A stretch of DNA of 64,000 nucleotides from Rhodanobacteraceae bacterium. GTDB lineage: Bacteria > Pseudomonadota > Gammaproteobacteria > Xanthomonadales > Rhodanobacteraceae. The stretch lies in NCBI GenBank assembly GCA_016790075.1, contig JAEUPP010000079.1:145885-209884 (forward strand). The letters are read 5' to 3'. Within the stretch, counting starts at the first letter, position 1. Every line of letters starts with the position of its first letter. Positions 27,883-36,167 of this stretch are shown here, one piece after another. The notes below the pieces were generated by a model that did not search any database, was not told the DNA's origin, and saw nothing but the letters and a program-made list of their open reading frames with translations. The translations under genes and the position numbers were made by a program.

Positions 27883-29775
27883 CTAGTTCCTTATGCCGTC
27901 AAGTACCGATTCTGTAATTTGCTGTCTATCAGTAGGGTGCGGTCTCAGAGATCCGTCCTCGAATACAGCGACACGATCGCGACCACAGAGCTTCGCTTTG
28001 TACATCGCGTTGTCGGCGCAGGCGAGCAAATGGTTTAGCTCATAGCCAGCTTTCTTGGTTGAAGCGACGCCGAAGCTTGCCGACACCAGAAATTCACCGA
28101 GTACGCCGTCAGTGGCCGAAACAGTCACCGCTTTTCTCAATTGCTCGGCAAGGGAAACGGCTACCTGCTCGTTGGAGTCCGCAAGGAGAATTGAAAATTC
28201 CTCGCCGCCTAGCCGCCCAAAATGAGGATTAGAGCCTAAATATGATCTGCATGCAGCAGCAACCTTCCGGAGAACGTCGTCACCTGCCGCATGTCCGTAA
28301 CGGTCGTTAATCAGCTTGAAGTAATCGAGGTCGAACAAGATGGCCACGGCTTCCTTGTTGTTGCGTCGACATTCTTCTAGTGAGCGCATCGACAGCTCAA
28401 GGAACCGCGACCGGTTGGCGATCCGCGTGAGGCTGTCGCGCTCCGATAGCGTTCGGAAGTAAATTTGTCTACGTTTCGTATAGAACGCCCATAGAAATAC
28501 AAGAAGCAAGCCCGATATTAGCAGCGCAATATAAAGACGACTTGTTTCTGCTGCCTTTGCGCCTAGATCCTGTCGCAGCTGCAGAACCTGGTTCTTCTTG
28601 TTTAATGCTTCGATTTCCAATCGCGAAGCGAGTGCGCGATGCTTGGCCATTTGATAAGCCAAGGAGCGGGTTGTCTCATCATCCAGGCTCTGCCGATAGG
28701 CTTCGGCGTACTTTTCGTGGAATCCAAGTGCAGTTCTTGGATCGTCTCTTCTGACAGCAATTTGATAGAGCAATCGATAGGCGCCGATAAGGGAGTCAGT
28801 GACTTCGTTTGGCACGCGCTTGTCGATCGCACGCAATGCATAGCTGTGTGCTCTGTCAATTTCACCCAGGTGCCAATTGGCTTCGGCGAGGATGATATCG
28901 AATTCGGAAATCACCCGGAGATAGCGGGTGTTTTGCACTTCGTCGTAGTGGCGGTTGAGCAAATCAATCGCCTCGCTGTATCGCCCAGTATCAATGTACT
29001 GTTGCGCCTGAAAACCGCGAATGATATTCGCGAACACTACCTCACGGTGCTGATTGCATATCTGGAGCCCGAGTCGAATTTCTTCACCGTCTGCCTGTAG
29101 CTTTTTGAGCTTGTACAGAGACTCCACTCGAAGTTCGCGCGCAATGCATTCGCCACGAAGGCCCTCGCGCTCCCTTAGCAGCGTAGTACTGTAGTCGAGC
29201 CCGAGTTCATACTGGCCTGCCTGATTGTTCAGCAATGCCGCCGCGTGAAGTCCTTGCTCGCGAGCCAGAGGATCGGTCGTATTCGCCATCTGTCCCACTA
29301 GCAGGTCGAGGTGTGTATACGCCTCGAGGTAACGCTGCGCAATGCTTAGATTGCTAATCATGCTAGCCGTCGCTCGAAAGCGAAGCACGGGATCGTCAGA
29401 ATTACTGACGACTGAGTTGTATAGCGGAATCGCGGCGTCATAGTCACCTGCGTAGCCACGCTCCCACCCTCGCAGATAGTTCAGGTATTGAACTTGCGGC
29501 TTCGTAAGAGTGCTTTGCTGCTCGCCGATAGATTGAACCATCCGGAGAAATTCCGGATAGTTCGAACTCTTTAGCGTGTCAGCCGTGTGCAGCTGCTGGT
29601 CGATGTCGATCGTTTCCGCCACGACAATCCTACTGACGGTGCAAAACACCGCCAGCAGGATAGCTACAGCGTAAAGGCCCGATCGCAGGCAGTAAGAATC
29701 CGCGCCGAGCTGGCGAGTGCCTTTAACCAGCGGCACACGCAGATCGCAGCATGCTGGAGCGGATTTCCTCGTCAT
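27883..29775 (-). CDS. membrane diguanylate cyclase with TPR-like periplasmic domain
   Basis: A 630-residue protein. An N-terminal signal anchor (around residues 33-52, LYAVAILLAVFCTVSRIVVA) is followed by a TPR-like helical region to about 400, a coiled coil, a second membrane segment (IALLISGLLLVFLWAFY near 420) and a C-terminal GGDEF domain with intact GGEEF and DYFKLINDRYGHAAGD. It should make c-di-GMP from GTP. The RxxD inhibitory site upstream of GGEEF is absent, so simple product inhibition is not expected. The ATG at 29775 lies inside the preceding small gene (53-base overlap); a GTG at 29736 would overlap less. It ends 63 bases before the NRPS start. Confidence 0.9.
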   Translation of the reverse strand: MTRKSAPACCDLRVPLVKGTRQLGADSYCLRSGLYAVAILLAVFCTVSRIVVAETIDIDQQLHTADTLKSSNYPEFLRMVQSIGEQQSTLTKPQVQYLNYLRGWERGYAGDYDAAIPLYNSVVSNSDDPVLRFRATASMISNLSIAQRYLEAYTHLDLLVGQMANTTDPLAREQGLHAAALLNNQAGQYELGLDYSTTLLREREGLRGECIARELRVESLYKLKKLQADGEEIRLGLQICNQHREVVFANIIRGFQAQQYIDTGRYSEAIDLLNRHYDEVQNTRYLRVISEFDIILAEANWHLGEIDRAHSYALRAIDKRVPNEVTDSLIGAYRLLYQIAVRRDDPRTALGFHEKYAEAYRQSLDDETTRSLAYQMAKHRALASRLEIEALNKKNQVLQLRQDLGAKAAETSRLYIALLISGLLLVFLWAFYTKRRQIYFRTLSERDSLTRIANRSRFLELSMRSLEECRRNNKEAVAILFDLDYFKLINDRYGHAAGDDVLRKVAAACRSYLGSNPHFGRLGGEEFSILLADSNEQVAVSLAEQLRKAVTVSATDGVLGEFLVSASFGVASTKKAGYELNHLLACADNAMYKAKLCGRDRVAVFEDGSLRPHPTDRQQITESVLDGIRN

Positions 29776-30007
29776 CGTCTTGTTTTTTCTCCGGCGCGTC
29801 GTCTTCGGCCGGAGCCATGCCGCATATGACGTTTGCCCTCGCGCCTAGCAGTTGCTCAAGTCGCTGCTGATCTCGGGCGATCAGCGCGTCGCTGAGTTCC
29901 GGAGTCAGTTGCTCCCGCTGCACGGCGTTGCTTAGCTCGACCGCAGAAGCGCGAATTAAGCGGCTGTCGCGACCTACACGCTCAAGAAAGTCAATAACTT
30001 TGGACAT
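29723..30007 (-). CDS. putative split-borosin precursor peptide
   Basis: A 94-residue peptide starting MSKVIDFLERVGRDSRLIRA (ATG at 30007, AAGGGG 7 bases upstream). Residues 4-54 look like a small helical recognition domain (LTPELSDALIARDQQRLEQLL) of the kind seen in SonA-type borosin precursors, which as I recall share FxxxxG-D and LT-x-E/Q plus D-x-x-x-L spacing. A short hydrophobic stretch A58-N-V-I-C-G-M64 follows where the SonA core is methylated, then an acidic tail. It overlaps the GNAT gene by 17 bases and lies one gene after a borosin-type methyltransferase. A Nif11/NHLP-type leader is the main alternative family. Length and context fit a RiPP precursor; the modification is inferred. 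Confidence 0.72.
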   Translation of the reverse strand: MSKVIDFLERVGRDSRLIRASAVELSNAVQREQLTPELSDALIARDQQRLEQLLGARANVICGMAPAEDDAPEKKQDDDEEIRSSMLRSACAAG

Positions 30008-30569
30008 GACTAACCCCTTGGTGACTGTTGCAGGTTTCAGAAGTGGCACGGAACCGCACGAATAGGCTCATTGATGCCGCAGCTCCCTCGGCAGCAGGCC
30101 TGACCAACGAGAAACCAGCGAGGCGAGCGACGCGCGCCGCGGCGAGATTGTCAGCACTAGCACGTCCGTAAAGACGGGCCAAGCCAAGCTCCGAGAACGC
30201 CCACGAAGCAACAGCTTCAAGGCCTTCGCGTGCCGCACCAGTCGCGTGTGCTCTCCGCCGTAGAATCAATCCAATTTCTGCGCACCGTTCACTTAGGTCG
30301 ATGTCCCTAAGTGCGCAGATTCCGGCGCTCCAATTTGTTGCTCCATGAACAAGACTGAAGTAGATATGGCGCGGTGGCCGGTCGTGCGAGGCCACAACCG
30401 CGGCACGAAAACTTCGCTCTGCCTGTTCGCGCTGCAATGCCATACCAACGTGTCGCATTAGCCGCACATCCGTGTACAGCTCGCAGTAGAGCGACTCATC
30501 GTTCGCGGCTAACGGCGCGATACGCAACGACCCTGCTGTAGACGAGCACGTAGTAGTGGCGACGGTCAT
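29991..30569 (-). CDS. GNAT acetyltransferase (RimJ/RimL type)
   Basis: A 192-residue GNAT-fold protein with the RimL-like layout: an N-terminal substrate segment (SLRIAPLAANDESLYCELYTD), a core beta-alpha region with CAEIGLILRRRAHATGAAREG (acetyl-CoA pyrophosphate loop) and the C-terminal RASADNLAAARVARLAGF. Its ATG overlaps the methyltransferase stop codon (ATGA), and its 3' end overlaps the precursor start by 17 bases, so the three are translationally coupled. That makes it a candidate tailoring enzyme of the borosin product or a self-protection enzyme. The substrate is unknown. Confidence 0.85.
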   Translation of the reverse strand: MTVATTTCSSTAGSLRIAPLAANDESLYCELYTDVRLMRHVGMALQREQAERSFRAAVVASHDRPPRHIYFSLVHGATNWSAGICALRDIDLSERCAEIGLILRRRAHATGAAREGLEAVASWAFSELGLARLYGRASADNLAAARVARLAGFSLVRPAAEGAAASMSLFVRFRATSETCNSHQGVSHVQSY

Positions 30570-31363
30570 GGGTAGCCTATTGCTGCGTCCAACTCATCCA
30601 ACCGCTTACGCACAACCAGATTCGGTTCAAGCTCGCGCGCCGGCGGCAGTACTACCGTAGCGTGGAGATCAATGTCAGCGGTGACCAGACCCGCGATCGT
30701 GGTGTGTTCGATACGGGGTGCGTGGATAGGCAGGGTGGCGACCTTGTAGATGATTGCCGCATGGTCACGCGGGTAGTCCTGGGTCAGCACGTCGACCAGC
30801 ACTTCGCGATAGGCGGCCGGTGTCGAGAAACGTGCCAGCGACTGGTCGCCGGCAATACCGACCTGCCAGAGCACCAGATATGCCGAGGTATCAATCCGGC
30901 GCCGGTAGAACATGAACTGGCTGGCTTCAAAATGCTGGCAGCCGACGCGGCCGGGATCAATGCCGAGGTCGGCATAAAGGCAGTCTTCGGCCGAGATCCC
31001 GGGATCCATGTGAGCGGCGTAGCCTTCCGCCCGCGCCAGCGTAATCGCGCGATGCGGCGGCAGGGCGAAGACGCCGGGGTGGCCGTAAAAGGCGCCGACG
31101 ACTTTCTTGCCAGCGCGAACCTCACTCAGCATGGCCTCGACCATGTGCTCGTAGGTACGCAGCCGCGACAGGCCCTCACGATAGTAGGGCTGCAGGCTGC
31201 GTACGTCCGCGTGCAGGCTCTGTAGCCAGAGCTCAACGACGCCGTCGGACACGCCGGCAAAAACGACATCAGCCTGTTCAATGTAACTGCGTGCGAGCGG
31301 GCTCAAGTGCGAGCCCAAGGTCATGCCCAGGCCCACACAGACCAGACTGCCCTTGTGCGCCAT
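30566..31363 (-). CDS. borosin-type peptide backbone alpha-N-methyltransferase (tetrapyrrole methylase superfamily)
   Basis: A 265-residue SAM-dependent methyltransferase. It begins KGSLVCVGLGMTLGSHLSPL and carries YYREGLSRLRTYEHM, GAFYGHPGVFALPPHRAI and GISAEDCLYADLGIDPG, which closely follow the catalytic domain of OphMA and the bacterial split enzyme SonM. Tyr60/Tyr61, Arg67, Tyr71 and Tyr93 match the catalytic Tyr/Arg set reported for these enzymes (numbering compared from memory). It lacks a fused precursor at its C-terminus, as in split borosins, and the candidate precursor is two genes downstream. GGAGGGGAGC precedes the ATG at 31363. No cobalamin or haem genes are nearby, so a tetrapyrrole substrate is unlikely. 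Confidence 0.9.
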   Translation of the reverse strand: MAHKGSLVCVGLGMTLGSHLSPLARSYIEQADVVFAGVSDGVVELWLQSLHADVRSLQPYYREGLSRLRTYEHMVEAMLSEVRAGKKVVGAFYGHPGVFALPPHRAITLARAEGYAAHMDPGISAEDCLYADLGIDPGRVGCQHFEASQFMFYRRRIDTSAYLVLWQVGIAGDQSLARFSTPAAYREVLVDVLTQDYPRDHAAIIYKVATLPIHAPRIEHTTIAGLVTADIDLHATVVLPPARELEPNLVVRKRLDELDAAIGYP

Positions 31364-31870
31364 GCTCCCCTCCGTCCGGTCCGTCCGCCCCTGCTGCGTG
31401 CTATTGCCGCGCCGGAACGTACCGCTGAAGACGGAACTTATTCGCAACCGGTGCAGCGCATCAAGTGCGAAGTTGTTGCTTCGTGCGAAAAGATCGGATT
31501 CTCCTCTGCAACGCCGATGTGTTTTTCACCGGAAAAGGGTACTGGCCAGTATGACTATGGCGGCCCTTGGGCTGCTCGGATCGGCTGGTGTCCCAGGGCT
31601 GGTGGGTGTCCCAGGGCTGGTGGGTGTCCCTGGGCTGGTGGGTGTCCCTGGGTTGGTGGGTGTCCCAGGGTTGGTGGGTGTCCCAGGGTTGGTGGGTGTC
31701 CCAGGGCTGCCCCGTGGACTGTCCTGGACTGGTGGACTGAGAAGCCCTGCGAGGTATTGCCAAATGGTTGCGAGAGGCGATCAGCCTTACCGGCGAGTAA
31801 CAACATTTGTGCCTGAGAGTAGGGGCACGAATGCGGCATCATGCCGTCCATTCTCACCGCGGTATGGCCA
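31364..31870. promoter_or_regulatory. divergent region between borosin operon and LysR gene
   Basis: About 500 bases without a credible gene. It must carry the promoter of the borosin operon (leftward) and of the LysR gene (rightward); LysR proteins often control the divergent neighbour. It also contains the 18-bp tandem repeat at 31587-31709. ORFs crossing it are repeat-derived. I could not identify a confident promoter or LysR box. Confidence 0.5.
31587..31709. repeat. 18-bp tandem repeat, about seven copies
   Basis: Units of the form GGTGTCCCAGGGCTGGTG are repeated head to tail about seven times with single-base variants (cccaggg/ccctggg, gctggt/gttggt). The period is exactly 18 bases. 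There are no spacers, so it is not a CRISPR array. Confidence 0.9.
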
Positions 31871-32800
31871 ATGAGCCGTCAGTTTGATGACCTTATGCTG
31901 GGCAGCATCGAGCTGTTCTGCCTCAGCGTCGAGCACGCCAGCTTTACCGCCGCTGCGACGGCGGCTGGTTTGACTCCACCGGCGGTAAGCCGTGCCATAG
32001 GCCGTCTTGAACAACGGCTGGGCGTGCGCCTGTTCACGCGTACGACGCGGCAGATCCATCTTACCGACGCAGGGCGCGTCTACTTCCAGCAATGCCGCCA
32101 GGCATTGAATCAGCTGATCGATGCGGAACGCGAAATCGGCGGCCAGCAGCTCGTTCCCTCGGGCAACTTGCGCATCAGCATACCCACGCCGCTGGGCCAC
32201 TGCCGCATCTTGCCAGTGCTGCCGGCGTTCCGTGCACGCTATCCGAATGTGCAGCTCGATGTGCATGTCAGCGACCGCAATGTCGACCTGACGGCTGACG
32301 GTTACGACCTTGTCGTGCGTGGACGCACGCCGCCGGATTCGAGCTTCGTTGCGCGAAAGTTGCTGGACGCCGAGCTGGTCGTTATCGCGACACCGGCCTA
32401 TCTCGCGCAAGCGGGAACGCCAAAGACCCTGGATGATCTGGCCAGGCACGAGTGCCTGCAGTTCCTTCTGCCTCGCAACGGCCAGCCAGTACCCTGGCTG
32501 TTTCGCGAGCACGGCGCTGACCTGGAACTGCCGACTCGGGGCGGCATAGCCTGCGCAGAGCACTTGCTCGCCGCCGTCACGCTTGCGCGTCATGGCGGAG
32601 GCCTGCTGCAGACCTATCGCTTTATTGTTGAGAACGATATCGCGCGCGGCGATCTGGTGGAGGTACTGCGCGACTACGGCGGGCGCTCACGACCGTTCTC
32701 ACTGATCTACGCTGGCGGTCGTCATATGCCGCTATGTCTGCGCGTGCTTATCGATTTTTTGCTGGCCGCGTTCGGCCAAGGCGCGTCAACAACGGCCTGA
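31871..32800 (+). CDS. LysR-family transcriptional regulator
   Basis: A 309-residue LysR regulator. The N-terminal winged helix-turn-helix (IELFCLSVEHASFTAAATAA, SRAIGRLEQRLGVRLFTRTTR, TDAGRVYFQQC) is followed by the effector domain (LRISIPTPLGHCRILPVLPAF ... GYDLVVRGRTPPDSSF, YLAQAGTPKTLDDLARHECL). The ATG at 31871 places the usual 9-12 residues before the first helix; ATGs at 31841 and 31895 are alternatives. It is divergent from the borosin operon with about 500 bases between. The effector is unknown. Confidence 0.9.
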   Translation: MSRQFDDLMLGSIELFCLSVEHASFTAAATAAGLTPPAVSRAIGRLEQRLGVRLFTRTTRQIHLTDAGRVYFQQCRQALNQLIDAEREIGGQQLVPSGNLRISIPTPLGHCRILPVLPAFRARYPNVQLDVHVSDRNVDLTADGYDLVVRGRTPPDSSFVARKLLDAELVVIATPAYLAQAGTPKTLDDLARHECLQFLLPRNGQPVPWLFREHGADLELPTRGGIACAEHLLAAVTLARHGGGLLQTYRFIVENDIARGDLVEVLRDYGGRSRPFSLIYAGGRHMPLCLRVLIDFLLAAFGQGASTTA

Positions 32801-33256
32801 TTCCTGTCACCCAGCGAGCTCTTCGATTCCGCGCTAACGCGTTCGCGCAGAACCGTGCACCTCACCACGGGTACTGGCTGCCACGAAGGAGATCGGGAAA
32901 TCCGGGTAGAAGCTCCGGGCGGCGTAAGAGCCTGGACATGCGCGAGATCCGGAGATCCGGGACACGCAGAAATTCTGCGTGAGCTCGACATTCCGGACAC
33001 CCAGCAGAGACCAACCCCCAAGACTGGGAGACCGGCGAAACAGGGACGGCGAAATTGGGACACCCAAGAAACCTCGGAGTGCGGGGGCGGACCAGAAAGC
33101 CAGTGAGGGCGGGACAGGTGAGGGCGAGGACACGCACCGAGATCCGCAAGATCCAGCGCAGTTTCTCGGCGGATTCTGCGGATTCTGGACATCCACGAGG
33201 ATGCAGCAAGCTACCGCCAGTGCCGGCCGCCGCCGGGGCGGCGGCCGGCACTAGCC
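32801..33256. other. gene-free purine-rich intergenic region with hairpins
   Basis: No credible gene. It contains a perfect palindrome CACGCAGAA-A-TTCTGCGTG at 32963-32981, several imperfect direct repeats (gagatccg, ggattctg) and four copies of a GGACACsC core (near 32961, 32993, 33055 and 33126) that recurs elsewhere in the window. The short ORFs here show no protein-like composition. Confidence 0.5.
33219..33252. terminator. very stable hairpin just beyond amtB
   Basis: A perfect inverted repeat: the left arm starts AGTGCCGGCCGCC and the right arm ends GGCGGCCGGCACT, giving a stem of about 16 bp with a minimal loop, located 5 bases past the amtB stop codon. It probably ends the glnA-porin-glnK-amtB transcription unit. 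Confidence 0.6.
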
Positions 33257-34672
33257 TCAGCGGTCGTAGGCCGATTCCCCATGCGAAGTAATGTCGAGTC
33301 CCTCGCGCTCCTCGTCGGCTGCTACGCGCAAGCCGCCAGGGGCCAGGCTCGCAAGCTTGAAAGCAATAAACGCGACCACCGCCGACCAGAGCACAGTGAT
33401 GACGATGCTGGTGCTTTGTACCAGTAGCTGCGCCGCTATCGAATACGAATCGCCAACCTTGTCAGCGACGTAATCGTAAACACCCGTGCCGCCCAGCGAC
33501 GGTGCGGCGAATACGCCGGTCAGCAACGCACCGACTATGCCGCCGACGCCATGCACGCCGAACACATCCAATGCGTCGTCGGCGCGCAGCAGCCGCTTCA
33601 ATCCGGTAACGCCCCAGAGGCAGGCCAGGCCGGCGACAAATCCAATGGCAAGCGCACCGCCGAGGCCGACGAAACCAGCTGCCGGTGTGATACCAACAAG
33701 ACCGGCGACTGCGCCCGATGCCGCGCCCAGCATGGATGGCCTGCCCTTGCTGATCCACTCGCCGGCGGTCCAGGCCAGTATCGCCGCACAGGGCGCAATC
33801 AATGTGTTGACGAAGGCCAAGGCAGCCGTGCTGTTGGCTTCAAGTGCAGATCCCGCGTTGAAGCCGAACCATCCCACCCAGAGGATGGCTGCCCCAGTCA
33901 TGGTCAGTGCGAGGTTGTGCGGTCGCATCGCCTCGTGACCATAGCCTATACGCTTGCCGACCAGCCAGGCGCCGACGAGAGCCGCGACTGCGGCATTGAT
34001 ATGCACTACTGTGCCGCCGGCAAAATCAAGCGCCCCTTGCCTGAACAGGAAACCCGAGCCCGCTGTTGCCGCAGCCCCGGCCGCGGCATCGGTAAATGCG
34101 TCCGGGCCAGGCCAGAACCAGACCATGTGTGCAATGGGTATATAGCTAAACGTAAACCAGACCACGGTAAACACAAGCACAGCGCTGAAGCGGATACGTT
34201 CGGCGAATGCGCCGACGACGAGCGCGCAGGTGATGCAGGCGAACGCGGCCTGAAACGCGAAATAGCCTAGCTCTGGCACGACTACCCCCTTGGAAAAGGT
34301 TGCCGCATTTGCTTCGGGCGTGAGTCCGCGCATCAGCAGTCGGTCGAAGCCGCCGACGAAGGCATTGCCGGAGGTGAATGCAAGGCTGTAGCCGTACAGG
34401 CTCCAGAGTACGGCGACCAGCGCGAACACGAGCACACATTGCATCAGCACCGACAGCATGTTCTTGGACCGCACCAGGCCACCGTAGAACAGGCCGAGTC
34501 CGGGCAACGTCATGAAAATCACCACCGCGGTGCAGACCAGCAGCCAGGCCGTATCGCCCTTGTTCGGTGCGGCTGCGGCTTGCGCGAACAGGTCGGGAGC
34601 AAATCCGCCGAGCAAGACCGCGGCGGCGAGAGCGTGACGCGTGGCGGTGCGTGGAGTGGAATTCAAATTCAT
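33257..34672 (-). CDS. amtB: ammonium transporter AmtB
   Basis: A 471-residue protein with a signal-like N-terminus (ALAAAVLLGGFAPDLFAQA) and 11 transmembrane helices. Family segments include TLPGLGLFYGGLVRSKN, the pore-region FAGGTVVHINAAVAAL, LWVGWFGFNAGSA and DALDVFGVHGVGGIVGALLTG (the second pore His). It conducts ammonia across the inner membrane and is blocked by GlnK, whose gene lies immediately upstream. I chose the ATG at 34672 because GAGGGAAG lies 6 bases upstream; an ATG at 34687 overlaps the glnK stop codon and is possible. Confidence 0.95.
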   Translation of the reverse strand: MNLNSTPRTATRHALAAAVLLGGFAPDLFAQAAAAPNKGDTAWLLVCTAVVIFMTLPGLGLFYGGLVRSKNMLSVLMQCVLVFALVAVLWSLYGYSLAFTSGNAFVGGFDRLLMRGLTPEANAATFSKGVVVPELGYFAFQAAFACITCALVVGAFAERIRFSAVLVFTVVWFTFSYIPIAHMVWFWPGPDAFTDAAAGAAATAGSGFLFRQGALDFAGGTVVHINAAVAALVGAWLVGKRIGYGHEAMRPHNLALTMTGAAILWVGWFGFNAGSALEANSTAALAFVNTLIAPCAAILAWTAGEWISKGRPSMLGAASGAVAGLVGITPAAGFVGLGGALAIGFVAGLACLWGVTGLKRLLRADDALDVFGVHGVGGIVGALLTGVFAAPSLGGTGVYDYVADKVGDSYSIAAQLLVQSTSIVITVLWSAVVAFIAFKLASLAPGGLRVAADEEREGLDITSHGESAYDR

Positions 34673-34683
34673 GATGTCTTCCC

Positions 34684-35780
<1,097 letters not shown>

Positions 35781-36167
35781 AGGGGTGATTCCCGTTCGTG
35801 AGTTGGTTGCCGCAGCGCCGCAGCGCAACGGTGGCGATCCGTGCCGGTCCACTCCGGGTATCCGAGGCTGTTCCGCCCCTGGGTTCCGTCCACGCCTGGC
35901 TCGCGGCGAGAACAGACCGTAGCGCCGCATCCTGCGGCCAGCAGGCAAGGCTTCGCGCAAGCCCGCCTGCCCCCTTCCCGAACGCCGTGCGCCCTGCACG
36001 GCTTGTTGCATTATTAACTTATAATTTTTTTATACTTCCAGTTCTTGCGGTGCGTCCGCCGCAGCCGAAGATCGCGACACTACTTGCCGCGATTTTCACT
36101 GCTGCGACGGACCAGGCTTTGTGACACCGGGCCTAAGCCCAGTCTGCGCCTACTTTGTCGGGCCGCC

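Noticed and set aside
29723-30007. Small peptide as a Nif11- or NHLP-type leader
   Set aside because: Its helices and length are loosely similar, but no lanthipeptide or cyclodehydratase gene is present and the methyltransferase context favours a borosin.
30566-31363. Methyltransferase as a cobalamin/sirohaem biosynthesis enzyme
   Set aside because: The superfamily fits, but the Tyr/Arg active-site pattern matches borosin enzymes and there are no corrinoid genes around.
31587-31709. CRISPR array
   Set aside because: Units are contiguous with an 18-base period, no spacers and no cas genes.
31307-31874. Overlapping frames encoding GVPGLV or HPPALG repeats
   Set aside because: They are open only because the 18-bp repeat lacks stops; no start context and no similarity to proteins.
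32834-33254. Several 80-130-codon frames on both strands
   Set aside because: Repetitive low-complexity translations with no family resemblance; they exist because the region is purine-rich and poor in stops.
35781-36167. A second sigma-54 promoter before the porin/glnK/amtB genes
   Set aside because: GC-rich partial matches were seen, but none has GG and GC dinucleotides at the required 10-base spacing.
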